A stretch of 64,000 nt of DNA, from NCBI GenBank assembly GCA_947000775.1, contig CAMQGK010000007.1, positions 657,501-721,500 on the forward strand, written 5' to 3'. Under the pieces are notes generated by a model that did no database searches, was not told the origin of the DNA, and saw only the letters and a program-made list of their open reading frames with translations. Every line of letters starts with the position of its first letter. Position 1 is the first letter of the stretch. Made by a program: the position numbers and the translations under genes. Positions 24,534 through 37,400 of this stretch are shown here, piece after piece. The DNA is from Pterois miles. Taxonomy: Eukaryota; Chordata; Actinopteri; Perciformes; Scorpaenidae.

Positions 24534-27500
24534 AAAATAGAAGCTGAACATTCTGAAATTTTAACGTTGTCTTCTAAAATAGAAGCTTAACATTCCAGAA
24601 TTTTAACGTTATATGTTCTAAAATAGAAGCTGAACATTCCGGAATTGTAACGTTATATGTTCTGAAATAGAATCTGAACATTCCGTAATTGTAACGTTAA
24701 GTGTTCTAAAATACAAGCTGAACATTCGGGAATTGTACGTTGTATGTTCTAAAATAGAAGCTGAACATTCTGGAATTGTACGTTGTATGTTCTAAAATAG
24801 AAGCTGAACATTCCGGAATTTTAATGTCATGTGTTCTAAAATAGAAGCTGAACATTCTGGAATTTTTACGTTTTATGTTCTAAAATAGAATCTGAACATT
24901 TCAGAATTTTAATGTCATGTGTTCTAAAATAGAATCTGAACATTTTGAAATGTTAACATCGTGTTCTAAAATAGAATCTGAACATTCCCTAATTGTAACG
25001 TTATATGTTCTAAAACAGAAGCTGAACATTCTGGAATTGTCATGTTATATATTCTAAAATAGAAGCTGAACATTCCGGAATTTTAATGTTATGTGTTCCA
25101 AAATAGAAGCTGAACATTCCGCAATTTCAATGTCATGTGTTCTAAAATAGAAGCTGAACATTCTGCAATTGTTACGTTATATGTTCTAAAACAAAAGCTG
25201 AACATTCTGAAATTCTAACGTTATATGTTGTAAAATAGAAGCTGAACATTCTGGAATTGTACGTTGTATGTTCTAAAATAGAAGCTGAACATTCCGGAAT
25301 TTTAATGTCATGTGTTCTAAAATAGAGTCTGAACATTTCAAAATGTTAACATCATGTTCTAAAACAGAAGCTGAACATTCTGGAATTGTTATGTAATATG
25401 TTCTAAAATAGAAGCTGAACCTTCCCGAATTGTAACGTTATATGTTCTAAAATAGAAGCTGAACATTCCCTAATTGTAACGTTATATGTTCTAAAACAGA
25501 AGCAGAACATTCTGGAATTGTTATGTTATATGTTCTAAAATAGAAGCTGAACATTCCGCAATTTTAATGTCACGTGTTCTAAAATTGAAGCTCAACATTC
25601 TGCAATTGTTTCGTTATATGTTCTAAAATAGAAGCTGAACATTCTGAAATTTTAACGTTGTCTTCTAAAATAGAAGCTTAACATTCTGGAATTGTTAAGT
25701 TATATGTTCTGAAATAGAAGCTGTACATTCTGGAATTGTTACGTTTTATGTTCTAAAATAGAAGCTGAACATTCTCAAATTTTAACGTTGTCTTCTAAAA
25801 TAGAAGCTTAACATACCAGAATTTTAACGTTATATGTTCTAAAATAGAAGCTGAACATTCTGGAATTTTAATGTCATGTGTTCTGAAATAGAATCTGAAC
25901 ATTCCGTAATTGTAACGTTAAGTGTTCTAAAATACAAGCTGAACATTCGGGAATTGTACGTTGTATGTTGTAAAAGAGAAGCTGAACATTCTGGAATTGT
26001 ACGTTGTATGTTCTAAAATAGCAGCTGAACATTCCGGAATTTTAATGTCATGTCTTCTAAAATAGAAGCTGAACATTCTGGAATTTTTACGTTTTATGTT
26101 CTAAAATAGAAGCTGAACATTCCGGAATTTTAATGTTATGTGTTCCAAAATAGAAGCTGAACATTCCGCAATTTTAATGTCATGTGTTCTAAAATAGAAG
26201 CTGAACATTCTGCAATTGTTACGTTATATGTTCTAAAACAAAAGCTGAACATTCTGAAATTCTAACGTTATGTGTTCTAAAATAGAAGTTGAACATTCCG
26301 AAATTGTAACGTTGTACGTTCTAAAATAGAAGCTGAACAATCTGAAATTTTAACATTGTCTTCTAAAATAGAAGCGTAACATTAAAGATTTTTAACGTTA
26401 TATGTTCTAAAATAGAAGCTGAACATTCTGGAATTGTACGTTGTATTTTGTAAAATAGAAGCTGAACATTTCAGAATTTTAATGTCATGTGTTCTGAAAT
26501 AGAATCTGAACATTCCGTAATTGTAACGTTAAGTGTTCTAAAATACAAGCTGAACATTCGGGAATTGTACGTTGTATGTTCTAAAATAGAAGCTGAACAT
26601 TTCAGAATTTTAATGTCATGTGTTCTAAAATAGAATCTGAACATTTTGAAATGTCAACGTCGTGTTCTAAAATAGAATCTGAACATTCCCTAATTGTAAC
26701 GTTATATGTTCTAAAACAGAAGCTGAACATTCTGGAATTGTCATGTTGTATGTTCTAAAATAGAAGCTGAACATTCCGGAATTTTAACGTTATGTGTTCC
26801 AAAATAGAAGCTGAACATTCCGCAATTTTAATGTCATGTGTTCTAACACAGAAGCTGAACATTCTGGAATTGTTATGTTTTATGTTCTAAAATAGAAGCT
26901 GAACGTTCCGGAATTTTAACGTTATGTGTTCCAAAATAGAAGCTGAACATTCCGCAATTTTAATGTCATGTGTTCTAAAATAGAAGCTGAACATTCCCGA
27001 ATTTTTATGTCATGTGTTCTAAAACAGAAGCTGAACATTCTGGAATTGTTATGTAATATGTTCTAAAATAGAAGCTGAACATTCCGGAATTGTAACGTTA
27101 TATGTTCTAAAATAGAAGCTGAACATTCCCTAATTGTAACGTTATATGTTCCAAAACAGAAGCAGAACATTCTGGAATTGTTATGTTATATGTTCTAAAA
27201 TAGAAGCTGAACATTCCGGAATTTTAAATTTATGTGTTCCAAAATAGAAGCTGAACATTCCGCAATTTTAATGTCATGTTTTCTAAAATAGAAGCTCAAC
27301 ATTCTGCAATTGTTTCATTATATGTTCTAAAATAGAAGCTGAACATTCTGAAATTTTAATGTTGTCTTCTAAAATAGAAGCTTAACATTCCGGAATTGTT
27401 ACGTTATATGTTCTGAAATAGAAGCTGAACATTCTGGAATTGTTACGTTTTATGTTCTAAAATTGAAGCTGAACATTCTGAAATTTTAACGCTGTCTTCT

Positions 27501-30500
27501 AAAATAGAAGCTTAACATTCCAGAATTTTAACGTTATATGTTCTAAAATAGAAGCTGAACATTCTGGAATTTTAATGTCATGTGTTCTGAAATAGAATCT
27601 GAACATTCCGTAATTGTAACGTTAAGTGTTCTAAAATACAAGCTGAACATTCGGGAATTGTACGTTGTATGTTCTAAAATAGAAGCTGAACATTCTGGAA
27701 TTGTACGTTTTATGTTCTAAAATAGAAGCTGAACATTTCAGAATTTTAATGTCATGTGTTCTAAAATAGAATCTGAACATTTTGAAATGTTAACGTCGTG
27801 TTCTAAAATAGAATCTGAACATTCCCTAATTGTAACGTTATATGTTCTAAAACAGAAGCTGAACATTCTGGAATTGTCATGTTATATGTTCTAAAATAGA
27901 AGCTGAACATTCCGGAATTTTAATGTTATGTGTTCCAAAATAGAAGCTGAACATTCCGCAATTTCAATGTCATGTCTTCTAAAATAGAAGCTGAACATTC
28001 TGCAATTGTTACGTTATATGTTCTAAAACAAAAGCTGAACATTCTGAAATTTTAACGTTATATGTTGTAAAATAGAAGCTGAACATTCTGGAATTGTACG
28101 TTGTATGTTCTAAAATAGAAGCTGAACATTCCGGAATTTTAATGTCATGTGTTCTAAAATAGAATCTGAACATTTCGAAATGTTAACATCATGTTCTAAA
28201 ATAGAAGCTGAACATTCCGCAATTTTAATGTCATGTGTTCTAAAATAGAAGCTGAACATTCTGAAATTTTAACGTTGTCTTCTAAAATAGAAGCTTAACA
28301 TTCCTGAATTGTTACATTATATGTTCTGAAATAGAAGCTGAACATTCTGGAATTGTTACGTTTTATGTTCTAAAATAGAAGCTGAACATTCTGAAATTTT
28401 AACGTTGTCTTCCAAAATAGAAGCTGAACATTCCGCAATTTTAATGTCATGTGTTCTAAAATAGAAGCTGAACATTCTACAATAGTTTCGTTATATTTTC
28501 GAAAATAAAAGCTGAACGTTCTGAAATTTAAATATTATATGTTCTAAAATAGAAGCTGAACATTCTGAAATTTTAACATTGTCTTCTAAAATACAAGCTG
28601 AACATTCGGGAATTGTACGTTGTATGTTCTAAAATAGAAGATGAATATTCCGGAATTTTAACGTTATGTGTTCTAAAATAGAAGCTGAACATTCCCGAAT
28701 TTTAATGTCATGTGTTCTAAAACAGAAGCTGAACATTCTGGAATTGTTATGTAATATGTTCTAAAATAGAAGCTGAACATTCCAGAATTGTAACGTTATA
28801 TGTTCTAAAATAGAAGCTGAACATTCCCTAATTGTAACGTTATATGTTCTAATACAGAAGCAGAACATTCTGGAATTGTTATGTTATATGTTCTAAAATA
28901 GAAGCTGAACATTCCGGAATTTTAACTTTATGTGTTCCAAAATAGAAGCTGAACATTCCGCAATTTTAATGTCATGTGTTCTAAAATAGAAGCTGAACAT
29001 TCTACAATAGTTTCGTTATATGTTCTAAAATAAAAGCTGAACGTTCTGAAATTTAAACATTATATGTTCTAAAATAGAAGCTGAACATTCTGAAATTTTA
29101 ACATTGTCTTCTAAAATAGAAGCTTAACATTCCGGAATTGTTACGTTATAGGTTCTGAAATAGAAGCTGAACATACTGGAATTGTTACGTTTTATGTTCT
29201 AAAATAGAAGCTGAACATTCTGAAATGTTAACGTTGTCTTCTAAAATAGAAGCTTAACATTCCAGAATTTTAACGTTATATGTTCTAAAATAGAAGTTGA
29301 ACATTCGGGAATTGTACGTTGTATGTTCTAAAATAGAAGCTGAACATTCTGGAATTTTAATGTCACGTGTTCTGAAATAGAATCTTAACATTCCGTAATT
29401 GTAACGTTAACTGTTCTAAAATACAAGCTGAACATTCGTGAATTGTACGTTGTATGTTCTAAAATAGAAGCTGAACATTCTGGAATTGTACGTTGTATGT
29501 TCTAAAATAGAAGCTGAACATTCCGGAATTGTAATGTCATGTGTTCTAAAATAGAAGATGAACATTCTGGAATTTTTACGTTTTATGTTCTAAAATAGAA
29601 GCTGAACATTTTGAAATGTTAACGTCGTGTTCTTAAATAGAAGCTGAACATTCTGGAATTGTTACGTTATATGTTCTAAAATAGAAGCTGAACATTCCGG
29701 AATTGTAACGTTATATGTTCTAAAATAGAAGCTGAACATTCCCTAATTGTAACGTTATATGTTCTAAAATAGAAGCAGAACATTCTGGAATTGTTACGTT
29801 ATATGTTCTAAAATAGAAGATGAATATTCCGGAATTTTAACGTTGTGTGTTCTAAAATAGAAGCTGAACATTCCCGAATTTTTATGTCATGTGTTCTAAA
29901 ACAGAAGCTGAACATTCTGGAATTGTTATGTAATATGTTCTAAAATAGAAGCTGAACATTCCGGAATTGTAACGTTATATGTTCTAAAATAGAAGCTGAA
30001 CATTCCCTAATTGTAACGTTATATGTTCTAAAACAGAAGCAGAACATTCTGGAATTGTTACGTTATATGTTCTAAAATAGAAGATGAATATTCCGGAATT
30101 TTAACGTTGTGTGTTCTAAAATAGAAGCTGAACATTCCCGAATTTTTATGTCATGTGTTCTAAAACAGAAGCTGAACATTCTGGAATTGTTATGTAATAT
30201 GTTCTAAAATAGAAGCTGAACATTCCGGAATTGTAACGTTATATGTTCTAAAATAGAAGCTGAACATTCCCTAATTGTAACGTTATATGTTCCAAAACAG
30301 AAGCAGAACATTCTGGAATTGTTATGTTATATGTTCTAAAATAGAAGCTGAACATTCCGGAATTTTAACTTTATGTGTTCCAAAATAGAAGCTGAACATT
30401 CCGCAATTTTAATGTCATGTTTTCTAAAATAGAAGCTCAACATTCTGCAATTGTTTCATTATATGTTCTAAAATAGAAGCTGAACATTCTGAAATTTTAA

Positions 30501-33500
30501 TGTTGTCTTCTAAAATAGAAGCTTAACATTCCGGAATTGTTACGTTATATGTTCTGAAATAGAAGCTGAACATTCTGGAATTGTTACGTTTTATGTTCTA
30601 AAATTGAAGCTGAACATTCTGAAATTTTAACGCTGTCTTCTAAAATAGAAGCTTAACATTCCAGAATTTTAACGTTATATGTTCTAAAATAGAAGCTGAA
30701 CATTCTGGAATTTTAATGTCATGTGTTCTGAAATAGAATCTGAACATTCCGTAATTGTAACGTTAAGTGTTCTAAAATACAAGCTGAACATTCGGGAATT
30801 GTACGTTGTATGTTCTAAAATAGAAGCTGAACATTCTGGAATTGTACGTTTTATGTTCTAAAATAGAAGCTGAACATTTCAGAATTTTAATGTCATGTGT
30901 TCTAAAATAGAATCTGAACATTTTGAAATGTTAACGTCGTGTTCTAAAATAGAATCTGAACATTCCCTAATTGTAACGTTATATGTTCTAAAACAGAAGC
31001 TGAACATTCTGGAATTGTCATGTTATATGTTCTAAAATAGAAGCTGAACATTCCGGAATTTTAATGTTATGTGTTCCAAAATAGAAGCTGAACATTCCGC
31101 AATTTCAATGTCATGTCTTCTAAAATAGAAGCTGAACATTCTGCAATTGTTACGTTATATGTTCTAAAACAAAAGCTGAACATTCTGAAATTTTAACGTT
31201 ATATGTTGTAAAATAGAAGCTGAACATTCTGGAATTGTACGTTGTATGTTCTAAAATAGAAGCTGAACATTCCGGAATTTTAATGTCATGTGTTCTAAAA
31301 TAGAATCTGAACATTTCGAAATGTTAACATCATGTTCTAAAATAGAAGCTGAACATTCCGCAATTTTAATGTCATGTGTTCTAAAATAGAATCTGAACAT
31401 TTCGAAATGTTAACATCATGTTCTAAAATAGAAGCTGAACATTCTGAAATTTTAACGTTGTCTTCTAAAATAGAAGCTTAACATTCCTGAATTGTTACAT
31501 TATATGTTCTGAAATAGAAGCTGAACATTCTGGAATTGTTACGTTTTATGTTCTAAAATAGAAGCTGAACATTCTGAAATTTTAACGTTGTCTTCCAAAA
31601 TAGAAGCTGAACATTCCGCAATTTTAATGTCATGTGTTCTAAAATAGAAGCTGAACATTCTACAATAGTTTCGTTATATTTTCGAAAATAAAAGCTGAAC
31701 GTTCTGAAATTTAAACATTATATGTTCTAAAATAGAAGCTGAACATTCTGAAATTTTAACATTGTCTTCTAAAATACAAGCTGAACATTCGGGAATTGTA
31801 CGTTGTATGTTCTAAAATAGAAGATGAATATTCCGGAATTTTAACGTTATGTGTTCTAAAATAGAAGCTGAACATTCCCGAATTTTAATGTCATGTGTTC
31901 TAAAACAGAAGCTGAACATTCTGGAATTGTTATGTAATATGTTCTAAAATAGAAGCTGAACATTCCAGAATTGTAACGTTATATGTTCTAAAATAGAAGC
32001 TGAACATTCCCTAATTGTAACGTTATATGTTCTAATACAGAAGCAGAACATTCTGGAATTGTTATGTTATATGTTCTAAAATAGAAGCTGAACATTCCGG
32101 AATTTTAACTTTATGTGTTCCAAAATAGAAGCTGAACATTCCGCAATTTTAATGTCATGTGTTCTAAAATAGAAGCTGAACATTCTACAATAGTTTCGTT
32201 ATATGTTCTAAAATAAAAGCTGAACGTTCTGAAATTTAAACATTATATGTTCTAAAATAGAAGCTGAACATTCTGAAATTTTAACATTGTCTTCTAAAAT
32301 AGAAGCTTAACATTCCGGAATTGTTACGTTATAGGTTCTGAAATAGAAGCTGAACATACTGGAATTGTTACGTTTTATGTTCTAAAATAGAAGCTGAACA
32401 TTCTGAAATTTTAACGTTGTCTTCTAAAATAGAAGCTTAACATTCCAGAATTTTAACGTTATATGTTCTAAAATAGAAGTTGAACATTCGGGAATTGTAC
32501 GTTGTATGTTCTAAAATAGAAGCTGAACATTCTGGAATTTTAATGTCACGTGTTCTGAAATAGAATCTTAACATTCCGTAATTGTAACGTTAACTGTTCT
32601 AAAATACAAGCTGAACATTCGTGAATTGTACGTTGTATGTTCTAAAATAGAAGCTGAACATTCCGGAATTGTAATGTCATGTGTTCTAAAATAGAAGATG
32701 AACATTCTGGAATTTTTACGTTTTATGTTCTAAAATAGAAGATGAATATTCCGGAATTTTAACGTTGTGTGTTCTAAAATAGAAGCTGAACATTCCCGAA
32801 TTTTTATGTCATGTGTTCTAAAACAGAAGCTGAACATTCTGGAATTGTTATGTAATATGTTCTAAAATAGAAGCTGAACATTCCGGAATTGTAACGTTAT
32901 ATGTTCTAAAATAGAAGCTGAACATTCCCTAATTGTAACGTTATATGTTCCAAAACAGAAGCAGAACATTCTGGAATTGTTATGTTATATGTTCTAAAAT
33001 AGAAGCTGAACATTCCGCAATTTTAATGTCATGTTTTCTAAAATAGAAGCTCAACATTCTGCAATTGTTTCATTATATGTTCTAAAATAGAAGCTGAACA
33101 TTCTGAAATTTTAATGTTGTCTTCTAAAATAGAAGTTTAACATTCTGGAATTGTTAAGTTATATGTTCTGAAATAGAAGCTGAACATTCTGTAATTGTTA
33201 CGTTTTATGTTCTAAAATAGAAGCTGAACATTCTGAAATTTTAACGTTGTCTTCTAAAAAAGAAGCTTAACATTCCAGAATTTTAACGTTATATGTTCTA
33301 AAATAGAAGCTGAACATTCTGGAATTGTACGTTGTATGTTCTAAAATAGAAGCTGAACATTCTGGAATTTTAATGTCATGTGTTCTGAAATAGAATCTGA
33401 ACATTCCGTAATTGTAACGTTAAGTGTTCTAAAATACAAGCTGAACATTCGGGAATTGTACGTTGTATGTTCTAAAAGAGAAGCTGAACATTCTGGAATT

Positions 33501-34127
33501 GTACGTTGTATGTTCTAAAATAGAATCTGATCATTCCCTAATTGTAACGTTATATGTTCTAAAACAGAAGCTGAACATTATGGAATTTTTACGTTTATGT
33601 ACTAAAATAGAAGCTGAACATTTTGAAATGTTAACGTCGTGTTCTAAAATAGAAGCTGAACATTCTGGAATTGTTACGTTATATGTTCTAAAATAGAAGA
33701 TGAATATTCCGGAATTTTAACGTTATGTGTTCTAAAATAGAAGCTGAACATTCCCGAATTTTTATGTCATGTGTTCTAAAACAGAAGCTGAACATTCTGG
33801 AATTGTTATGTAATATGTTCTAAAATAGAAGCTGAACATTCCGGAATTGTAACGTTATATGTTCTGAAATAGAAGCTGAACATTCTGGAATTTTAACTTT
33901 ATGTGTTCCAAAATAGAAGCTGAACATTCGGCAATTTTAATGTCATGTTTTCTAAAATAGAAGCTCAACATTCTGCAATTGTTTCGTTATATGTTCTAAA
34001 ATAGAAGCTGAACATTCTGAAATTTTAACGTTGTCTTCTAAAATAGAAGCTTAACATTCCGGAATTGTTACGTTATATGTTCTGAAATAGAAGCTGAACA
34101 TTCTGGAATTGTTACGTTTTATGTTCT

Positions 34128-34477
34128 TGTTGTTGGGGGCGGCAGTAGCTCAGTCTGTAGGGAGTTGGCTTGGGAACCGGAGGGTCACCGGTTCAAGTCC
34201 CGATGGACCAAGAACTGAGTGTGAACTGGTAGCTGGAGAGGTGCCAGTTTACCTCTTGGGCACTGCCGAGGTGCCCCTGAGCAAGGCACCAAACCCCCAA
34301 CTGCTCGGGGCGCTTGTCAGGAGCAGCCCCCCCACTCTGACATCTCTCCATTGATGCATGTGCATGTGTGTGTTTCGGGTCTGCACGTACCGTGTATAAG
34401 TTAACAAACAGAGTGTAAAAAGTTGAATTTCCCCTCGCGGGACTAATAAAGGTTGATCTTCTTCTTCTTCTTCTTCT
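34128..34477 (+). mobile_element. tRNA-derived SINE, copy 2 (in H2)
   Basis: Same element in the same monomer context as copy 1, 9944 bp downstream. The only difference I see is one fewer G in the 5' G-run (five instead of six). Identical flanks on both sides for several kilobases mean it was copied with the satellite block and did not insert independently. Confidence 0.9.
34146..34200 (+). promoter_or_regulatory. Internal Pol III promoter of SINE copy 2
   Basis: A box at 34146-34162 and B box GGTTCAAGTCC at 34190-34200, unchanged from copy 1. Confidence 0.85.
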
Positions 34478-37400
34478 AAAATAGAAGCTGAACATTCTGA
34501 AATTTTAACGTTGTCTTCTAAAATAGAAGCTTAACATTCCAGAATTTTAACGTTATATGTTCTAAAATAGAAGCTGAACATTCCGGAATTGTAACGTTAT
34601 ATGTTCTGAAATAGAATCTGAACATTCCGTAATTGTAACGTTAAGTGTTCTAAAATACAAGCTGAACATTCGGGAATTGTACGTTGTATGTTCTAAAATA
34701 GAAGCTGAACATTCTGGAATTGTACGTTGTATGTTCTAAAATAGAAGCTGAACATTCCGGAATTTTAATGTCATGTGTTCTAAAATAGAAGCTGAACATT
34801 CTGGAATTTTTACGTTTTATGTTCTAAAATAGAATCTGAACATTTCAGAATTTTAATGTCATGTGTTCTAAAATAGAATCTGAACATTTTGAAATGTTAA
34901 CATCGTGTTCTAAAATAGAATCTGAACATTCCCTAATTGTAACGTTATATGTTCTAAAACAGAAGCTGAACATTCTGGAATTGTCATGTTATATGTTCTA
35001 AAATAGAAGCTGAACATTCCGGAATTTTAATGTTATGTGTTCCAAAATAGAAGCTGAACATTCCGCAATTTCAATGTCATGTGTTCTAAAATAGAAGCTG
35101 AACATTCTGCAATTGTTACGTTATATGTTCTAAAACAAAAGCTGAACATTCTGAAATTCTAACGTTATATGTTGTAAAATAGAAGCTGAACATTCTGGAA
35201 TTGTACGTTGTATGTTCTAAAATAGAAGCTGAACATTCCGGAATTTTAATGTCATGTGTTCTAAAATAGAGTCTGAACATTTCAAAATGTTAACATCATG
35301 TTCTAAAACAGAAGCTGAACATTCTGGAATTGTTATGTAATATGTTCTAAAATAGAAGCTGAACCTTCCCGAATTGTAACGTTATATGTTCTAAAATAGA
35401 AGCTGAACATTCCCTAATTGTAACGTTATATGTTCTAAAACAGAAGCAGAACATTCTGGAATTGTTATGTTATATGTTCTAAAATAGAAGCTGAACATTC
35501 CGCAATTTTAATGTCACGTGTTCTAAAATTGAAGCTCAACATTCTGCAATTGTTTCGTTATATGTTCTAAAATAGAAGCTGAACATTCTGAAATTTTAAC
35601 GTTGTCTTCTAAAATAGAAGCTTAACATTCTGGAATTGTTAAGTTATATGTTCTGAAATAGAAGCTGTACATTCTGGAATTGTTACGTTTTATGTTCTAA
35701 AATAGAAGCTGAACATTCTCAAATTTTAACGTTGTCTTCTAAAATAGAAGCTTAACATACCAGAATTTTAACGTTATATGTTCTAAAATAGAAGCTGAAC
35801 ATTCTGGAATTTTAATGTCATGTGTTCTGAAATAGAATCTGAACATTCCGTAATTGTAACGTTAAGTGTTCTAAAATACAAGCTGAACATTCGGGAATTG
35901 TACGTTGTATGTTGTAAAAGAGAAGCTGAACATTCTGGAATTGTACGTTGTATGTTCTAAAATAGCAGCTGAACATTCCGGAATTTTAATGTCATGTCTT
36001 CTAAAATAGAAGCTGAACATTCTGGAATTTTTACGTTTTATGTTCTAAAATAGAAGCTGAACATTCCGGAATTTTAATGTTATGTGTTCCAAAATAGAAG
36101 CTGAACATTCCGCAATTTTAATGTCATGTGTTCTAAAATAGAAGCTGAACATTCTGCAATTGTTACGTTATATGTTCTAAAACAAAAGCTGAACATTCTG
36201 AAATTCTAACGTTATGTGTTCTAAAATAGAAGCTGAACATTCCGAAATTGTAACGTTGTACGTTCTAAAATAGAAGCTGAACAATCTGAAATTTTAACAT
36301 TGTCTTCTAAAATAGAAGCGTAACATTAAAGATTTTTAACGTTATATGTTCTAAAATAGAAGCTGAACATTCTGGAATTGTACGTTGTATTTTGTAAAAT
36401 AGAAGCTGAACATTTCAGAATTTTAATGTCATGTGTTCTGAAATAGAATCTGAACATTCCGTAATTGTAACGTTAAGTGTTCTAAAATACAAGCTGAACA
36501 TTCGGGAATTGTACGTTGTATGTTCTAAAATAGAAGCTGAACATTTCAGAATTTTAATGTCATGTGTTCTAAAATAGAATCTGAACATTTTGAAATGTCA
36601 ACGTCGTGTTCTAAAATAGAATCTGAACATTCCCTAATTGTAACGTTATATGTTCTAAAACAGAAGCTGAACATTCTGGAATTGTCATGTTATATGTTCT
36701 AAAATAGAAGCTGAACATTCCGGAATTTTAACGTTATGTGTTCCAAAATAGAAGCTGAACATTCCGCAATTTTAATGTCATGTGTTCTAACACAGAAGCT
36801 GAACATTCTGGAATTGTTAGGTTTTATGTTCTAAAATAGAAGCTGAACGTTCCGGAATTTTAACGTTATGTGTTCCAAAATAGAAGCTGAACATTCCGCA
36901 ATTTTAATGTCATGTGTTCTAAAATAGAAGCTGAACATTCCCGAATTTTTATGTCATGTGTTCTAAAACAGAAGCTGAACATTCTGGAATTGTTATGTAA
37001 TATGTTCTAAAATAGAAGCTGAACATTCCGGAATTGTAACGTTATATGTTCTAAAATAGAAGCTGAACATTCCCTAATTGTAACGTTATATGTTCCAAAA
37101 CAGAAGCAGAACATTCTGGAATTGTTATGTTATATGTTCTAAAATAGAAGCTGAACATTCCGGAATTTTAACTTTATGTGTTCCAAAATAGAAGCTGAAC
37201 ATTCCGCAATTTTAATGTCATGTTTTCTAAAATAGAAGCTCAACATTCTGCAATTGTTTCATTATATGTTTTAAAATAGAAGCTGAACATTCTGAAATTT
37301 TAATGTTGTCTTCTAAAATAGAAGCTTAACATTCCGGAATTGTTACGTTATATGTTCTGAAATAGAAGCTGAACATTCTGGAATTGTTACGTTTTATGTT

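Larger units (their letters stand above)
18001..27988 (+). repeat. Higher-order repeat copy H1 (9988 bp, with SINE)
   Basis: From about 18001 the sequence recurs at 27989 with offset 9988. After one 43-bp monomer (about 22663-22705) that is missing from H2 the offset becomes 9945, and after a G-run difference in the SINE it is 9944. Internally H1 holds two related sub-blocks 3183 bp apart, seen as CTTCCAAAATAG at 18421 and 21604, followed by a SINE-bearing segment from about 23.1 to 27.0 kb. Identity to H2 is very high; I noticed only about ten substitutions. The left boundary is where similarity to the 27.9-kb sequence begins and is good to about 30 bp. Confidence 0.85.

Noticed and set aside
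24249..24551. Minus-strand 100-residue frame with an arginine run, also at 34193 and 40692
   Set aside because: The arginine run is the antisense of the CTT tail-type repeat and the rest is antisense SINE body. No sign of coding selection.
34109..34354. Plus-strand 81-residue open frame with an AAVAQSVG-like start, also at 40608
   Set aside because: It reads through the tRNA-like head of the SINE. This kind of peptide is a familiar false prediction from tRNA-derived SINEs. It is broken in copy 1 by one extra G.
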